This document shows, one piece after another, positions 33,998 through 42,009 of a DNA stretch of 64,000 bases. Within the stretch, counting starts at the first letter, position 1. Each line of letters starts with the position of its first letter. Origin of the DNA: JANQTF01 sp041741415 (GTDB taxonomy: Bacteria > Bacteroidota > Bacteroidia > J057); contig JBGSKC010000036.1 of the NCBI GenBank assembly GCA_041741415.1, positions 1-64,000 on the forward strand, in the 5' to 3' direction. The notes beneath the pieces are model-generated. The model was given only the letters and a program-made list of their open reading frames with translations. It had not been told where the DNA came from and did no database searches. A program made the translations under genes and the position numbers.

Positions 33998-34894
33998 TCA
34001 GGACATCCACAAAAACCAAACAGCATAGGCTTCCCAGCCTTCCCATTGGGCCGACAATTCGATCAGCTCCGCTTCTGTTGGCTTTCTGTCCATGGCAAGC
34101 AGATCCCTCACCGCGTTTTGCAAACCTGCATCCCCGGCAGGAAAGGCCCGGATGCTGTGCAGGCATTTCATGCACACATACTGGGCAGTCCAGCTTCCGA
34201 TGCCGCGCAGTGCCGTGAGGGTGGCCATTTGCCCGGCCCAGTCCATCGCCATCAGGCTCTCCTTGCTGAATTCATTTCCTGCCATGGCCCTCGCCACTCC
34301 CAGCACATACTCAGCCTTCCGCTGCGAAATCTGCATCTCGCGAAGTTGCCCAACAGAAGCCTCTGCCAGGGTTGCCGGGCGCGGAAACCGCCACCAGGTT
34401 TCTCCCTGAAATTCCGCCACCTCTCCAAATGCTTCGGTCAGCCGTTGCTTGAGGGTGTAGGCAAAAGCGACATTTACCTGCTGGCCCAAAATGCCGAGAA
34501 CCAGGTTCTCAAACAGGTCGGGAAACCCCACAATGCGGGCACCCTGGTTGGTTTTGAGCGATTCGCGCAGCAGGCCGTCGTTAGCAAAACGCTCGAAAAA
34601 AGGGGCCATGTCGCGGTCAAGGTCCCACCAGGCCCTGAGATGCTGCTCCACCGCTTTCCGGTTCAGGCCACCGGCGTGAAAAAGCCGAAGGCTAAGGGCC
34701 TGGTCATGGAGCGGTGATATTGCTAAAAATCCTTCCCCCACCTCAGCTGGCAGCCACATCCGGATAGACTCCCCCTCCACACGGTACACCATTCGCTCCC
34801 AGCGGTCGATCCAGCGCATCAATTGTCGCCAACTGGTGAGGGGCGGAAAGCCAAAATCCCAGCTTTCCACCTGATGGTAGGGCAGAATCGTCAT
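33998..34894 (-). CDS. DNA-3-methyladenine glycosylase II (AlkA-like)
   Basis: A 298-residue base-excision repair glycosylase of the HhH-GPD superfamily. An N-terminal beta-rich domain (to about 115) is followed by the helical core: LFENLVLGILGQQVNVAFA, the helix-hairpin-helix LRGIGSWTAQYV (229-240), and the catalytic aspartate Asp255 in FPAGDAGLQ. There are no iron-sulphur cysteines after the core, as expected for AlkA. The enzyme removes alkylated purines from DNA. Its ATG overlaps the stop of the acyltransferase gene (ATGA), so it is translationally coupled to an unrelated lipid gene; no ada gene is present. Confidence 0.88.
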   Translation of the reverse strand: MTILPYHQVESWDFGFPPLTSWRQLMRWIDRWERMVYRVEGESIRMWLPAEVGEGFLAISPLHDQALSLRLFHAGGLNRKAVEQHLRAWWDLDRDMAPFFERFANDGLLRESLKTNQGARIVGFPDLFENLVLGILGQQVNVAFAYTLKQRLTEAFGEVAEFQGETWWRFPRPATLAEASVGQLREMQISQRKAEYVLGVARAMAGNEFSKESLMAMDWAGQMATLTALRGIGSWTAQYVCMKCLHSIRAFPAGDAGLQNAVRDLLAMDRKPTEAELIELSAQWEGWEAYAVWFLWMS

Positions 34895-36144
34895 GAATGG
34901 TGTGTTGTTGGCAAATGTGTGGAAACAGGTTGCTTACTGCCCGGCTCCACCTTCGATCCTTCCCATGGCTCAACCACCACGCGGTTTTTGAGGCCGCGGT
35001 TGAGAATGGGAATCCAGCCAATTACGGGCAGAAAATAAGCCAGCACAATGGGGTTCCGGAAGATAATCCTCCAGAATTGAAACCAACCCCGAATGACGCC
35101 TTTGGGCTGTTCTCCTGCGCGGCTTCGACGATCAAACTCGGTAAACAGGGCTGGCCAGCCAATCGGTGTCCAATACGGAAGATCCCGCCAGTGCTTCACG
35201 AGGTTGGCCAGCACCTCCCGCCACACATAGGGCTTCTGGCCATACAGGGCCACATTTTGGTCTAGTTCACGCTGCATATCGGCCTGGATCTCATCCCGGA
35301 TTCTGCGCACCTCATCCACATCCACCTCGTCGAGGCTTTTGCCACCGGCCATTTCTCGGGGGCTGTAGCGGTTGCCAAGCACGTAGGTGAGCTTGGCCGG
35401 GAAAGCATAGTAAAACAGCCATGGCTGGAGCAGCAAAAGAGGCGTTTGAAGAGCCACCGGCAAATAAGGAATCCCGATTTTGTTGACCAGTTTGTTTAAC
35501 CTTCTGCTGGTGTAGGAAAAAGGGTTAATGAACTCGCCGTTGATGCAGGAAACCCCGATGATGTCGGTGTCATATTTAAGCGCCATGCGCACCATGGAAG
35601 TGGAGAAGGTCTGAAGCTGGTAGCGGCGATTGAAGCCTTTGCCAATGCCGGGCACGCCTTCGGGGTAAATAAGCAGGTTGGTTCTCGACTGCTGCATCAT
35701 GGTCTCGAAATTGAGGCCGGTGGCGTCTACAGCACCTGCCCTTCGCCAGAGGTTATCCAGCAAAAAGGGGTTCATTAGCTTGGACGCCGACAGCATGGGA
35801 GCAGCCAGGGCCCGGAACAGCTTTTTCTCATCATAATTGTGCTGATGAAACAGCTTGGACCCGAAGATGATAGCATCCCAGGGGAAGGCCATGCCAGAGT
35901 GGTTACAGGCGTAAATCAGGGGCCTTCCGGGGTTGGAACGCTCCGGCATTTGCTCAAACCCTATCAGGCTGGGCCGAAAATAATGGGTCAGCAGCGGAAT
36001 GATCTCCTCGTTGAGACCGCGCAGAAAGTCGGGGTCAAAGTGCGCATTGAGCGCCTTTCTATTGGCTTCAATGGCTTCGAGCAACTCGGCTTCTGTGAGC
36101 TGGTTGTACTTTTTGTCAGAAATTGCCTTAGCAGAAGGTTCCAT
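34891..36144 (-). CDS. Acyltransferase (PlsC/AGPAT superfamily)
   Basis: A 417-residue protein. A helical, charged N-terminus of about 75 residues precedes the acyltransferase domain. The active-site motif is NHSGMAFPWDA: His82 and Asp90 are seven residues apart instead of the usual four, as in the longer TMEM68/DGAT-related branch. The second motif, LLIYPEGVPGIGKGF, matches the PlsC FPEG loop. A hydrophobic stretch near 265-285 (LLLLQPWLFYYAFPAKLTYV) may contact the membrane. It probably acylates glycerophospholipid precursors or a neutral lipid; the substrate is not predictable. It is followed with a 4-base overlap by the AlkA gene. Confidence 0.82.
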   Translation of the reverse strand: MEPSAKAISDKKYNQLTEAELLEAIEANRKALNAHFDPDFLRGLNEEIIPLLTHYFRPSLIGFEQMPERSNPGRPLIYACNHSGMAFPWDAIIFGSKLFHQHNYDEKKLFRALAAPMLSASKLMNPFLLDNLWRRAGAVDATGLNFETMMQQSRTNLLIYPEGVPGIGKGFNRRYQLQTFSTSMVRMALKYDTDIIGVSCINGEFINPFSYTSRRLNKLVNKIGIPYLPVALQTPLLLLQPWLFYYAFPAKLTYVLGNRYSPREMAGGKSLDEVDVDEVRRIRDEIQADMQRELDQNVALYGQKPYVWREVLANLVKHWRDLPYWTPIGWPALFTEFDRRSRAGEQPKGVIRGWFQFWRIIFRNPIVLAYFLPVIGWIPILNRGLKNRVVVEPWEGSKVEPGSKQPVSTHLPTTHHS

Positions 36145-36165
36145 GCGTGGTAGTTCGTCCTGAAC

Positions 36166-36173
36166 GAAAGATA
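36166..36173 (-). promoter_or_regulatory. Weak candidate -7 element before the acyltransferase gene
   Basis: On the minus strand TATCTTTC lies about 21 bases before the acyltransferase start and matches TAnnTTTG except for the last base. No clear -33 TTG is placed correctly. Confidence 0.25.
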
Positions 36174-36198
36174 CAAAGCCCTTTGTTCAGAAGGAAAC

Positions 36199-37002
36199 TT
36201 ACCCTCGCCGTTCCAGGGCCGGCAATAATTCTTGCTTCACCCAGTGAAAATTGGGCTCCACGGCAAGTGCTTCCCGGTAGGCAGCTTTGGCCTGGCTGTA
36301 CTGGCCAAGGGACTCGTACGATTTTCCCAACCAGGCCAGGGCATGAAGCCTGAGCCAGTTGTCTTTGGCTCTGCCGGGGTTCGCGGCAAACAAATCAGCA
36401 GCTTTTCTGAAGCATTTCACGGCTTCGGTCATGTTGCCTCCAAACAAAGCAGGGGCGTGATGACGCATGTTGCCGTTTTCGACCCAGGCTTCAGGCGATT
36501 GTGGCCCGTGCGCCATGGCATCGCCAAGGTAGCTGCTGCTTCGGGGGCCCAGAAAAATGGCCGAAGCCGGACTAAATGAAATCTGCATCGCGATGACAGA
36601 GCCCATCATCGACTCGAATGCTGGCTGGTTGGGGCGAAGGTCGAGCATTTTATCCAATACTTCCTCCAGCGCTTCCAGGCGCTCTTCCACATTTACGCTG
36701 GTATTTTTGGTGCCAATGCAATAAGCGAGGTAGCCATATTCGGCGAGGCACCACTCATAAGTAAGCTCCGGGTTCATCGGGCGGGCGTCGGGGCCAATGC
36801 GCCTGAGGGTGCCCAGGGCCAGCGGCCAGAGCGATGGCTGGTTGTTTGCGTAGGCCTTGTAAGCCAATTGCCGGGCCTCAGGAGCCGTGGCCGGAGGAAA
36901 AGAACCCGACATTCCCACCATCAGCCCCACCCCTAACACCATTAACAGGCCCAGGTTCCATTTTTTTTCAGCCATCATTATTGTACGGTTAGCGAATTCC
37001 AT
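36199..37002 (-). CDS. TPR-containing exported or anchored protein
   Basis: Up to 267 residues. The first ATG gives MEFANRTIMMAEKKWN; the ATG pair 24-27 bases downstream gives MMAEKKWNLGLLMVLGVGLM, a more typical signal or anchor sequence, and may be the true start. The body is all-helical, and the clear TPR units are at the C-terminus (AVKCFRKAADLFAANPGRAK, then LAWLGKSYESLGQYSQAKAAY and REALAVEPN). It is likely a periplasmic or membrane-anchored scaffold. The acyltransferase gene follows after 54 bases on the same strand. No specific partner can be named. Confidence 0.75.
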   Translation of the reverse strand: MEFANRTIMMAEKKWNLGLLMVLGVGLMVGMSGSFPPATAPEARQLAYKAYANNQPSLWPLALGTLRRIGPDARPMNPELTYEWCLAEYGYLAYCIGTKNTSVNVEERLEALEEVLDKMLDLRPNQPAFESMMGSVIAMQISFSPASAIFLGPRSSSYLGDAMAHGPQSPEAWVENGNMRHHAPALFGGNMTEAVKCFRKAADLFAANPGRAKDNWLRLHALAWLGKSYESLGQYSQAKAAYREALAVEPNFHWVKQELLPALERRG

Positions 37003-37134
37003 TTAGCTAAAAAAGATCTTTCTGTTTCGTGCAATCCGAAGATGAGGATGCACCTGCGACAAGCTTGCCGTAACAACCTTCAATTCAGGGAAAAAGTTGC
37101 TTGCCGGCCTGGAATGGAAAAAACCAGGGCCTGC

Positions 37135-37167
37135 TTTGCAGGGTTAGCAAAAGAAGAAGTAGATTCG
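37135..37167 (+). promoter_or_regulatory. Candidate promoter of the SDR-decarboxylase pair
   Basis: TTTG (37135-37138) and TAGATTCG (37160-37167) are separated by 21 bases, fitting the -33/-7 layout with one mismatch. The -7 box is 28 bases before the SDR start. Confidence 0.32.
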
Positions 37168-37195
37168 ATCCTTCCCACCCACAGGACTTTCTCAG

Positions 37196-38008
37196 ATGGA
37201 ATTACAAGGAAAAACCGTGTTTATCACCGGGGCCAGTCGTGGCATCGGTCTGGCCATTGCCACCAAACTCGCCGCCCACGGCGCCAACATCGTTGTGGCA
37301 GCCAAAACGGCAGAGCCCCATCCCAAGCTGCCAGGCACCATTTATTCAGCTGCCGCAGAAATCGAGGCTGCAGGTGGCAAGGCCTTGCCCCTGGTCGTGG
37401 ATGTCCGCGAAGAAGCCAATGTGCAGCAAGCGCTGGAGGAAACAGTGAAGCATTTTGGCGGATTGGACATTGTGATCAACAATGCCTCCGCCATCCAGCT
37501 CACAGGCACCCTCCACACCGACATGAAGCGCTTCGACCTCATGCACAGCGTCAATTACCGGGGAACCTTCCTGGTTTCCAAGCTGGCCATTCCCTACCTG
37601 AAAGCCTCCACAAGGCCGCATATCCTCAACATGTCGCCGCCCCTCAACATCGAAAAACGCTGGTTTGCCCCTCACCTCCCCTACACCCTGGCAAAGTATG
37701 GCATGAGCTTCGTGACCTTTGCCCTCTCCGAAGAATTCAAGCGGGATGGCATTTCGGTGAACAGCCTCTGGCCACAGACTGCCATCGCCACCTCGGCCAT
37801 CGGGATGCTCGGCGGCGAGCAGCTCATGAAAGCCTCCCGCAAGCCGGAAATCATGGCAGATGCCGCCTTCCTGGTTTTGACAAAAGACCCGGCCCCTAAC
37901 GGCGAGTTTTTCATCGACGAAGATCTGCTTCGCGAACACGGTGTCACCGACTTTTCCGGTTACGCAGTCGATCCTACGCAGCCGCTGGTGCCAGATTTTT
38001 TCATTTAA
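37196..38008 (+). CDS. HSDL2-like short-chain dehydrogenase/reductase
   Basis: A 270-residue classical SDR. The coenzyme motif TGASRGIG spans residues 11-18, NNAS (95-98) marks the central strand, and the active site is Tyr163-x3-Lys167 (PYTLAKYGM) with Ser147 (NMSPPL). The AAKTAEPHPKLPGTIYSAA segment after the second strand and the C-terminal KDPAPNGEFFIDEDLL-REHG stretch identify the hydroxysteroid-dehydrogenase-like 2 subgroup, which lacks here the SCP2 domain of animal HSDL2. NADP-dependent oxidation or reduction of a lipid-like alcohol is likely; the substrate is unknown. A PLP-decarboxylase gene follows 103 bases later on the same strand. Confidence 0.9.
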   Translation: MELQGKTVFITGASRGIGLAIATKLAAHGANIVVAAKTAEPHPKLPGTIYSAAAEIEAAGGKALPLVVDVREEANVQQALEETVKHFGGLDIVINNASAIQLTGTLHTDMKRFDLMHSVNYRGTFLVSKLAIPYLKASTRPHILNMSPPLNIEKRWFAPHLPYTLAKYGMSFVTFALSEEFKRDGISVNSLWPQTAIATSAIGMLGGEQLMKASRKPEIMADAAFLVLTKDPAPNGEFFIDEDLLREHGVTDFSGYAVDPTQPLVPDFFI

Positions 38009-38111
38009 CAAGTTAGGGCGGAAACCGGATCTGGAGTCGAAGGCTGATTTGGCCCGATACCGCTCAACACACAAAACGCCTCGGCGCAAAACCCAAAAAG
38101 CCACAACACCC

Positions 38112-39545
38112 GTGACCACCGAAGAATACCGCCAATGGGCCCACCGCCTTGTCGACTGGACGGCAGACTACTACCAGCACCTTGGTGAACTGCCTGTTAA
38201 GTCGCAGGTGAAACCGGGCGACATTCTCCAACAGCTGCCCTCCAGCCCTCCCGAAGCCCCCGAAGCGATGGAAGCCATTTGGGAAGATTTCCAGTCCGTC
38301 ATCCTGCCTGGCATTACCCACTGGCAGCACCCCGGCTTCATGGCCTATTTTCCTGCCAGCGCCTCCTTTCCTTCCCTGCTGGCTGAGATGCTCACCGCCT
38401 CGCTGGCTGCACAGTGCATGATTTGGGACACTTCACCCGCAGCTGCTGAGCTGGAAGAACTCGCCATGAACTGGTTTCGCGACCTTTTGGGCCTTCCTCC
38501 TTCCTGGGAAGGGGTGATTCAGTCCACAGCCTCGGAAGCTACCTTGTGTGCCCTCCTCACTGCCCGGGAGCGGGCCACCAATTTCCACGCCAACCGCCAT
38601 GGTCTCCAGGGGCAGCCGGTTTTCAGGGTTTATGCCTCGGAGCAAATTCACTCCAGCATCGAAAAGGGAATCAAAATTGCCGGTCTTGGCAGCGAAAATT
38701 TCGTGAGAATCGGAACCGACGAGCAGTTTGCACTTCAGCCGGAGTTCCTTGAAGCCGCCATACAGGCCGATCTGCAGGCAGGCTTTGTGCCGCTGTGCAT
38801 CATCGCCGGGCTGGGCACAACAGGTTCCACGGCGGTGGATCCACTTTCCGAAATAGCCGCAATTGCCTCCCGACACGGCATTTGGCTGCATGTTGATGCT
38901 GCTTATGCCGGCTCTGCTCTTCTGCTGGAGGAATATCGACCCCTGATTGAAGGCATTGAGCTCGCCGACAGCTTTGTTGTGAACCCCCACAAATGGCTGC
39001 TCACCCACTTCGACTGCTCCAGCTATTTTGTTAAAGATCCCGCAGCACTCAGGCGCACCTTTGAGATTTTGCCGGAATACCTGAAAACAGCCCACGACAA
39101 AGAAGTAAATAACTACCGCGACTGGGGTATACCGTTGGGCAGGCGGTTCAGGGCCCTCAAATTATGGTTTGTGTTTCGGGCTTATGGTCGGCAAGGGTTG
39201 CAACAAATGCTGCGCAGCCACATGAGCTGGGCCAGAAACCTGGAACGAAAAATCGGGGAACACCCTGATTTCAAACTCCTGGCACCGGTTACTTTTAACC
39301 TGCTCTGCTTCCGATACCAGCCAGCATCAGTGCCGCCAGAGCGCTGGAATGACCTGAACCAGGCCATGCTGAGCTGGATTCAGCAGCAGGGGCGGTACTA
39401 CCTGAGCCACACCATGCTGCGTGGCAAATATGCGATCCGGCTGGTGGCGGGAAATGCTCAGCAGCAGGAAAGTGATGTGCAGGGCGCCTGGAATGAAGTT
39501 TTGCAGGCCGCTGAAGCCTGCCTCCCGTTGTATTGTTTTGCGTGA
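38112..39545 (+). CDS. PLP-dependent amino acid decarboxylase (aromatic-L-amino-acid type)
   Basis: About 477 residues from a GTG start that gives VTTEEYRQWAHRLVDWTADY, matching the usual N-terminus of group II decarboxylases. An ATG 171 bases upstream is in frame but lies inside the SDR gene, and the extra residues look non-native. PLP is bound by Lys294 in VVNPHKWLLTHFD, with the ring-stacking His180 (SEQIHSSIEKG) and the ring-nitrogen Asp262 (LHVDAAYAGS). HPGFMAYFPASASFPS is the substrate-pocket signature of the aromatic amino acid branch (tryptophan, tyrosine, phenylalanine or DOPA decarboxylases). It should make an arylalkylamine such as tryptamine or phenethylamine; exact specificity is uncertain. 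A strong terminator follows. Confidence 0.88.
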   Translation: MTTEEYRQWAHRLVDWTADYYQHLGELPVKSQVKPGDILQQLPSSPPEAPEAMEAIWEDFQSVILPGITHWQHPGFMAYFPASASFPSLLAEMLTASLAAQCMIWDTSPAAAELEELAMNWFRDLLGLPPSWEGVIQSTASEATLCALLTARERATNFHANRHGLQGQPVFRVYASEQIHSSIEKGIKIAGLGSENFVRIGTDEQFALQPEFLEAAIQADLQAGFVPLCIIAGLGTTGSTAVDPLSEIAAIASRHGIWLHVDAAYAGSALLLEEYRPLIEGIELADSFVVNPHKWLLTHFDCSSYFVKDPAALRRTFEILPEYLKTAHDKEVNNYRDWGIPLGRRFRALKLWFVFRAYGRQGLQQMLRSHMSWARNLERKIGEHPDFKLLAPVTFNLLCFRYQPASVPPERWNDLNQAMLSWIQQQGRYYLSHTMLRGKYAIRLVAGNAQQQESDVQGAWNEVLQAAEACLPLYCFA

Positions 39546-39571
39546 AGCGTCATCACCCAACCACAGCAAAG

Positions 39572-39604
39572 CAGCCCCAGGACACTACCGGGGCTGTTTT
39601 TTTT
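39572..39604 (+). terminator. Rho-independent terminator of the decarboxylase gene
   Basis: A stem of at least 7 bp (CAGCCCC with GGGGCTG, 11-base loop) is followed directly by eight T. It begins 26 bases after the stop codon. Confidence 0.85.
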
Positions 39605-39627
39605 GCAGGAAAAGGCCGCCGCCTGAT

Positions 39628-39664
39628 AAAATCAGACTGTTGGAATCCTGAAAAATCTGATTTT
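39628..39664. promoter_or_regulatory. AT-rich inverted repeat, possible operator
   Basis: A perfect 9-bp inverted repeat (AAAATCAGA and TCTGATTTT) with a 19-base spacer lies between the terminator and the next gene, about 80 bases before its start. Arm length and spacer match the inverted repeat near 14.7 kb, but the arm sequences differ. Confidence 0.3.
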
Positions 39665-39745
39665 CCAATATATCGAACTATCCTTTGCTTTGTGGGGTAA
39701 GTTAACGACACCGGGGAAGCATTACCCCTGCCAACAAACAATCTC

Positions 39746-40165
39746 ATGAAGCGACTAAACTGGATGTTGACCATAAGCCTGGCTTTGATAGCTTCGGCCT
39801 GCACATTTTCCGAACTGCCTCAGGCTGTGGCCGGGGTTCAGCCTTCTGTGGGGCCTGGCGGCCAGCAGGTTGAGCTGGACAGCGAGCGCTGCAGAAGCCG
39901 GGGTATTGTGAGGGTGACAAAGGGCCAGCTGCCCTGCGATTACCTGATTATCCTGGAAGATGGCAGCCTGGTCACGCCAATCAATCAGCAGGATTTGCCT
40001 AAGGATTTTCGCCAGCGTGAACGCATTCAATTTACTTACGAGGTAATTGCCAGCGGCGACCGCGCCTGCAACAATGCCGATTATGTGGTGGTGAGCTGCA
40101 TCACCAGGATCTCGCCTGACCTGGAACAACATTACAACGACCAGCCCTGGGCTGCTTTTGAATAA
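39746..40165 (+). CDS. Small lipoprotein of unknown function
   Basis: A 139-residue lipoprotein: MKRLNWMLTISLALIASAC ends in a good lipobox with Cys19. The mature part contains four more cysteines (ERCRSR, LPCDYL, RACNN, VSCITR), which could form two disulphides, and beta-strand patterns such as DYLIILEDGSLVTP and RIQFTYEVIASGD. The compact size resembles small beta-barrel or OB-like lipoproteins, but no family is recognised. It stands alone with its own terminator and is probably attached to the outer membrane. Confidence 0.75.
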   Translation: MKRLNWMLTISLALIASACTFSELPQAVAGVQPSVGPGGQQVELDSERCRSRGIVRVTKGQLPCDYLIILEDGSLVTPINQQDLPKDFRQRERIQFTYEVIASGDRACNNADYVVVSCITRISPDLEQHYNDQPWAAFE

Positions 40166-40215
40166 GCTGCAAGGGTTCCTGGTTACATCGAATATGGGTT
40201 CTTTTTGGAGTGGTG

Positions 40216-40245
40216 GCGGTCAGGTGTGAGCCTGGCCGCTTTTTG
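40216..40245 (+). terminator. Rho-independent terminator of the small lipoprotein gene
   Basis: A 9-bp stem (GCGGTCAGG with CCTGGCCGC, one G-U pair, 6-base loop) is followed by TTTTTGTTG, 50 bases past the stop. On the opposite strand there is no T tract, so it serves the plus strand only. Confidence 0.8.
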
Positions 40246-40263
40246 TTGTAGGATGCAGCAGGG

Positions 40264-40674
40264 TTACCCCGAAGGCAGGATTCTTAACAGCCTGGGAATA
40301 TGGGCGGGAACGAGGGGCTTAGAGATGTAATCCAGCACTTCCTGAAACCTGGCCATCATGGCATGGTCTTCGGGGTCCACGGAGGAACTGAGCATGCAGG
40401 CACGCACAAACATGTTCCGCCGCCGGATTTCCGCCAGCAGTTCCCAGCCGTTCATGATGGGCATGTCAATGTCAAGCAGAAGCAAATCCGGGAGAGCTTC
40501 GCCTTTCCGCCGGGAAGTTTCCAGGGCTTGCAGAGCCAGATCAGGCGAGCTGAACACCTGAATGCTGTCTTCCGGCACAAAATTTCTGAGCAGGGTATGG
40601 TGCATCATGTTGGCGAATTCATTGTCATCCACCAGCATAATGGTCAAAGAAGGGGGGGTTGAGTGTGCGCTCAT
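40264..40674 (-). CDS. Single-domain response regulator (receiver only)
   Basis: A 136-residue CheY-like receiver with no output domain. All the active-site residues are present: the acidic pair Asp16-Asp17 (MLVDDNEF), the phospho-acceptor Asp68 (LLLLDIDMPIMNGWE), Ser96-98 (MLSSS) and Lys119 (YISKPL). The receiver is N-terminally tailed by MSAHSTPPSLT. Such proteins act as phosphorelay shuttles or bind motors and enzymes directly. No kinase gene is adjacent; the nearest is the NtrY-like kinase 11 kb away, and a link between them is only a guess. It converges on the small lipoprotein gene. Confidence 0.9.
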   Translation of the reverse strand: MSAHSTPPSLTIMLVDDNEFANMMHHTLLRNFVPEDSIQVFSSPDLALQALETSRRKGEALPDLLLLDIDMPIMNGWELLAEIRRRNMFVRACMLSSSVDPEDHAMMARFQEVLDYISKPLVPAHIPRLLRILPSG

Positions 40675-40788
40675 GTTTCATCAACGATCGTCAATAGAAT
40701 TTCCATTTGAAATCGCTGAGATACAAGGAACCTATCGGGAATTATTACCACCCACGAGCCTTTTTTTAGCAATGTCCAAGGACTAGCC

Positions 40789-41928
40789 TCATCCGAGAGC
40801 CATGGCAAGGTCTTCGATCAGATCTTCAGGATCTTCGATGCCCACAGAAAGTCGGATCAGCGCATCGGAGAGTCCTGCCCGGAGGCGTTCTTCGCGGGGA
40901 ATGGAAGCATGTGTCATGCTGGCAGGGTGGCCGATCAGGGACTCCACTCCACCTAGGCTTTCGGCGAGGGAGAACAAGTGGGTACCACTGAGCACACGCA
41001 GGGCATCTTCCATGCGGTCGCCGTGGAGGGTGAAAGAAATCATGCCGCCAAAATCTTTCATCTGCCGGGCTGCTACGTCGTGGTTGGGATGCTCAGGGAA
41101 GCCCGGCCAGTTTACCTGGTTTACTTTCGGGTGCTCGCGCAGAAACTCTGCCACAAGGCGCCCGTTGAGGCAGTGCTGGCGCATCCTGAGATGCAGGGTT
41201 TTGATTCCCCGCAATGTGAGGAAACAATCCTGGGGGCCCGGAGTGGCACCAGATGCGTTCTGAATGAATGCCAACCGATTAGCAGTTTCCTCGTCATTGA
41301 GCACCAAAGCGCCCATTACCACATCTGAATGGCCGTTGATGTATTTGGTCAGGGAATGAAGAACGATGTCAGCCCCAAGCGCCAGCGGTTGCTGGAGGTA
41401 AGGCGAAGAAAAGGTATTGTCCACCACTGTCATGATGCCTTTGGCTTTGGCCAGAGCAGCCACACCTGCCACGTCGATGATGTTCATCAACGGGTTGGTG
41501 GGGGTTTCGATCCAGATGAGCTTGGTAGCAGCATTGATATGCGGCTCGATGTCACCGAGGTTGCGCATGTTCATGAAGCGGAAGCGAATGCCAAAGGGCT
41601 CGAACACTTTGGTGAAGAGGCGATAGGTTCCACCGTAGAGGTCGTTGGTGGAAATAACTTCGTCTCCGGGGCGAAGAAGCTTCATGATGGCATCAACAGC
41701 AGCCATACCAGTGGCGAAAACGAGCCCATGGTTGCCATTTTCGAGGGCGGCGAGGGCTGTTTGGAGCGCTGTTCGGGTGGGGTTGTGCGTGCGGGAGTAT
41801 TCATACCCATGGTGTTTTCCCGGGGCTTCCTGAACGTAGGTGCTCGTTTGGAAGATCGGTGTCATGATCGCACCAGTCGAGGGATCAGGCTGAACGCCGG
41901 CATGGACGGCTTTGGTTCCAAATTTCAT
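40789..41928 (-). CDS. Cystathionine gamma-synthase / gamma-lyase family PLP enzyme
   Basis: A 379-residue trans-sulphuration enzyme of the Cys/Met metabolism PLP family. The tetramer-interface phosphate-binding motif is YEYSRTHNPTR (43-53), and the PLP-binding lysine is Lys195 in HSLTKYINGHSDVVMG. ATGMAAVDAI (72-81), VVDNTFSSPY (168-177) and the C-terminal RLSVGIEDPEDLIEDL are all standard. The enzyme either joins O-acylhomoserine to cysteine (MetB) or cleaves cystathionine to cysteine (gamma-lyase); sequence alone does not decide here. It is transcribed away from the EcsC gene and stands alone, without other methionine genes. Confidence 0.92.
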   Translation of the reverse strand: MKFGTKAVHAGVQPDPSTGAIMTPIFQTSTYVQEAPGKHHGYEYSRTHNPTRTALQTALAALENGNHGLVFATGMAAVDAIMKLLRPGDEVISTNDLYGGTYRLFTKVFEPFGIRFRFMNMRNLGDIEPHINAATKLIWIETPTNPLMNIIDVAGVAALAKAKGIMTVVDNTFSSPYLQQPLALGADIVLHSLTKYINGHSDVVMGALVLNDEETANRLAFIQNASGATPGPQDCFLTLRGIKTLHLRMRQHCLNGRLVAEFLREHPKVNQVNWPGFPEHPNHDVAARQMKDFGGMISFTLHGDRMEDALRVLSGTHLFSLAESLGGVESLIGHPASMTHASIPREERLRAGLSDALIRLSVGIEDPEDLIEDLAMALG

Positions 41929-42009
41929 AAATTAATCCTTCATTAGGCCCAACTTTCGGGCTGCAAGGCTGTAAAATAAGGCAGAATTCGCTGAAACGGA
42001 ACAACGATT

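Noticed and set aside
37941..38111. ATG-initiated extension of the decarboxylase
   Set aside because: The extension overlaps the SDR gene and is unlike family N-termini; the GTG start matches homologues.
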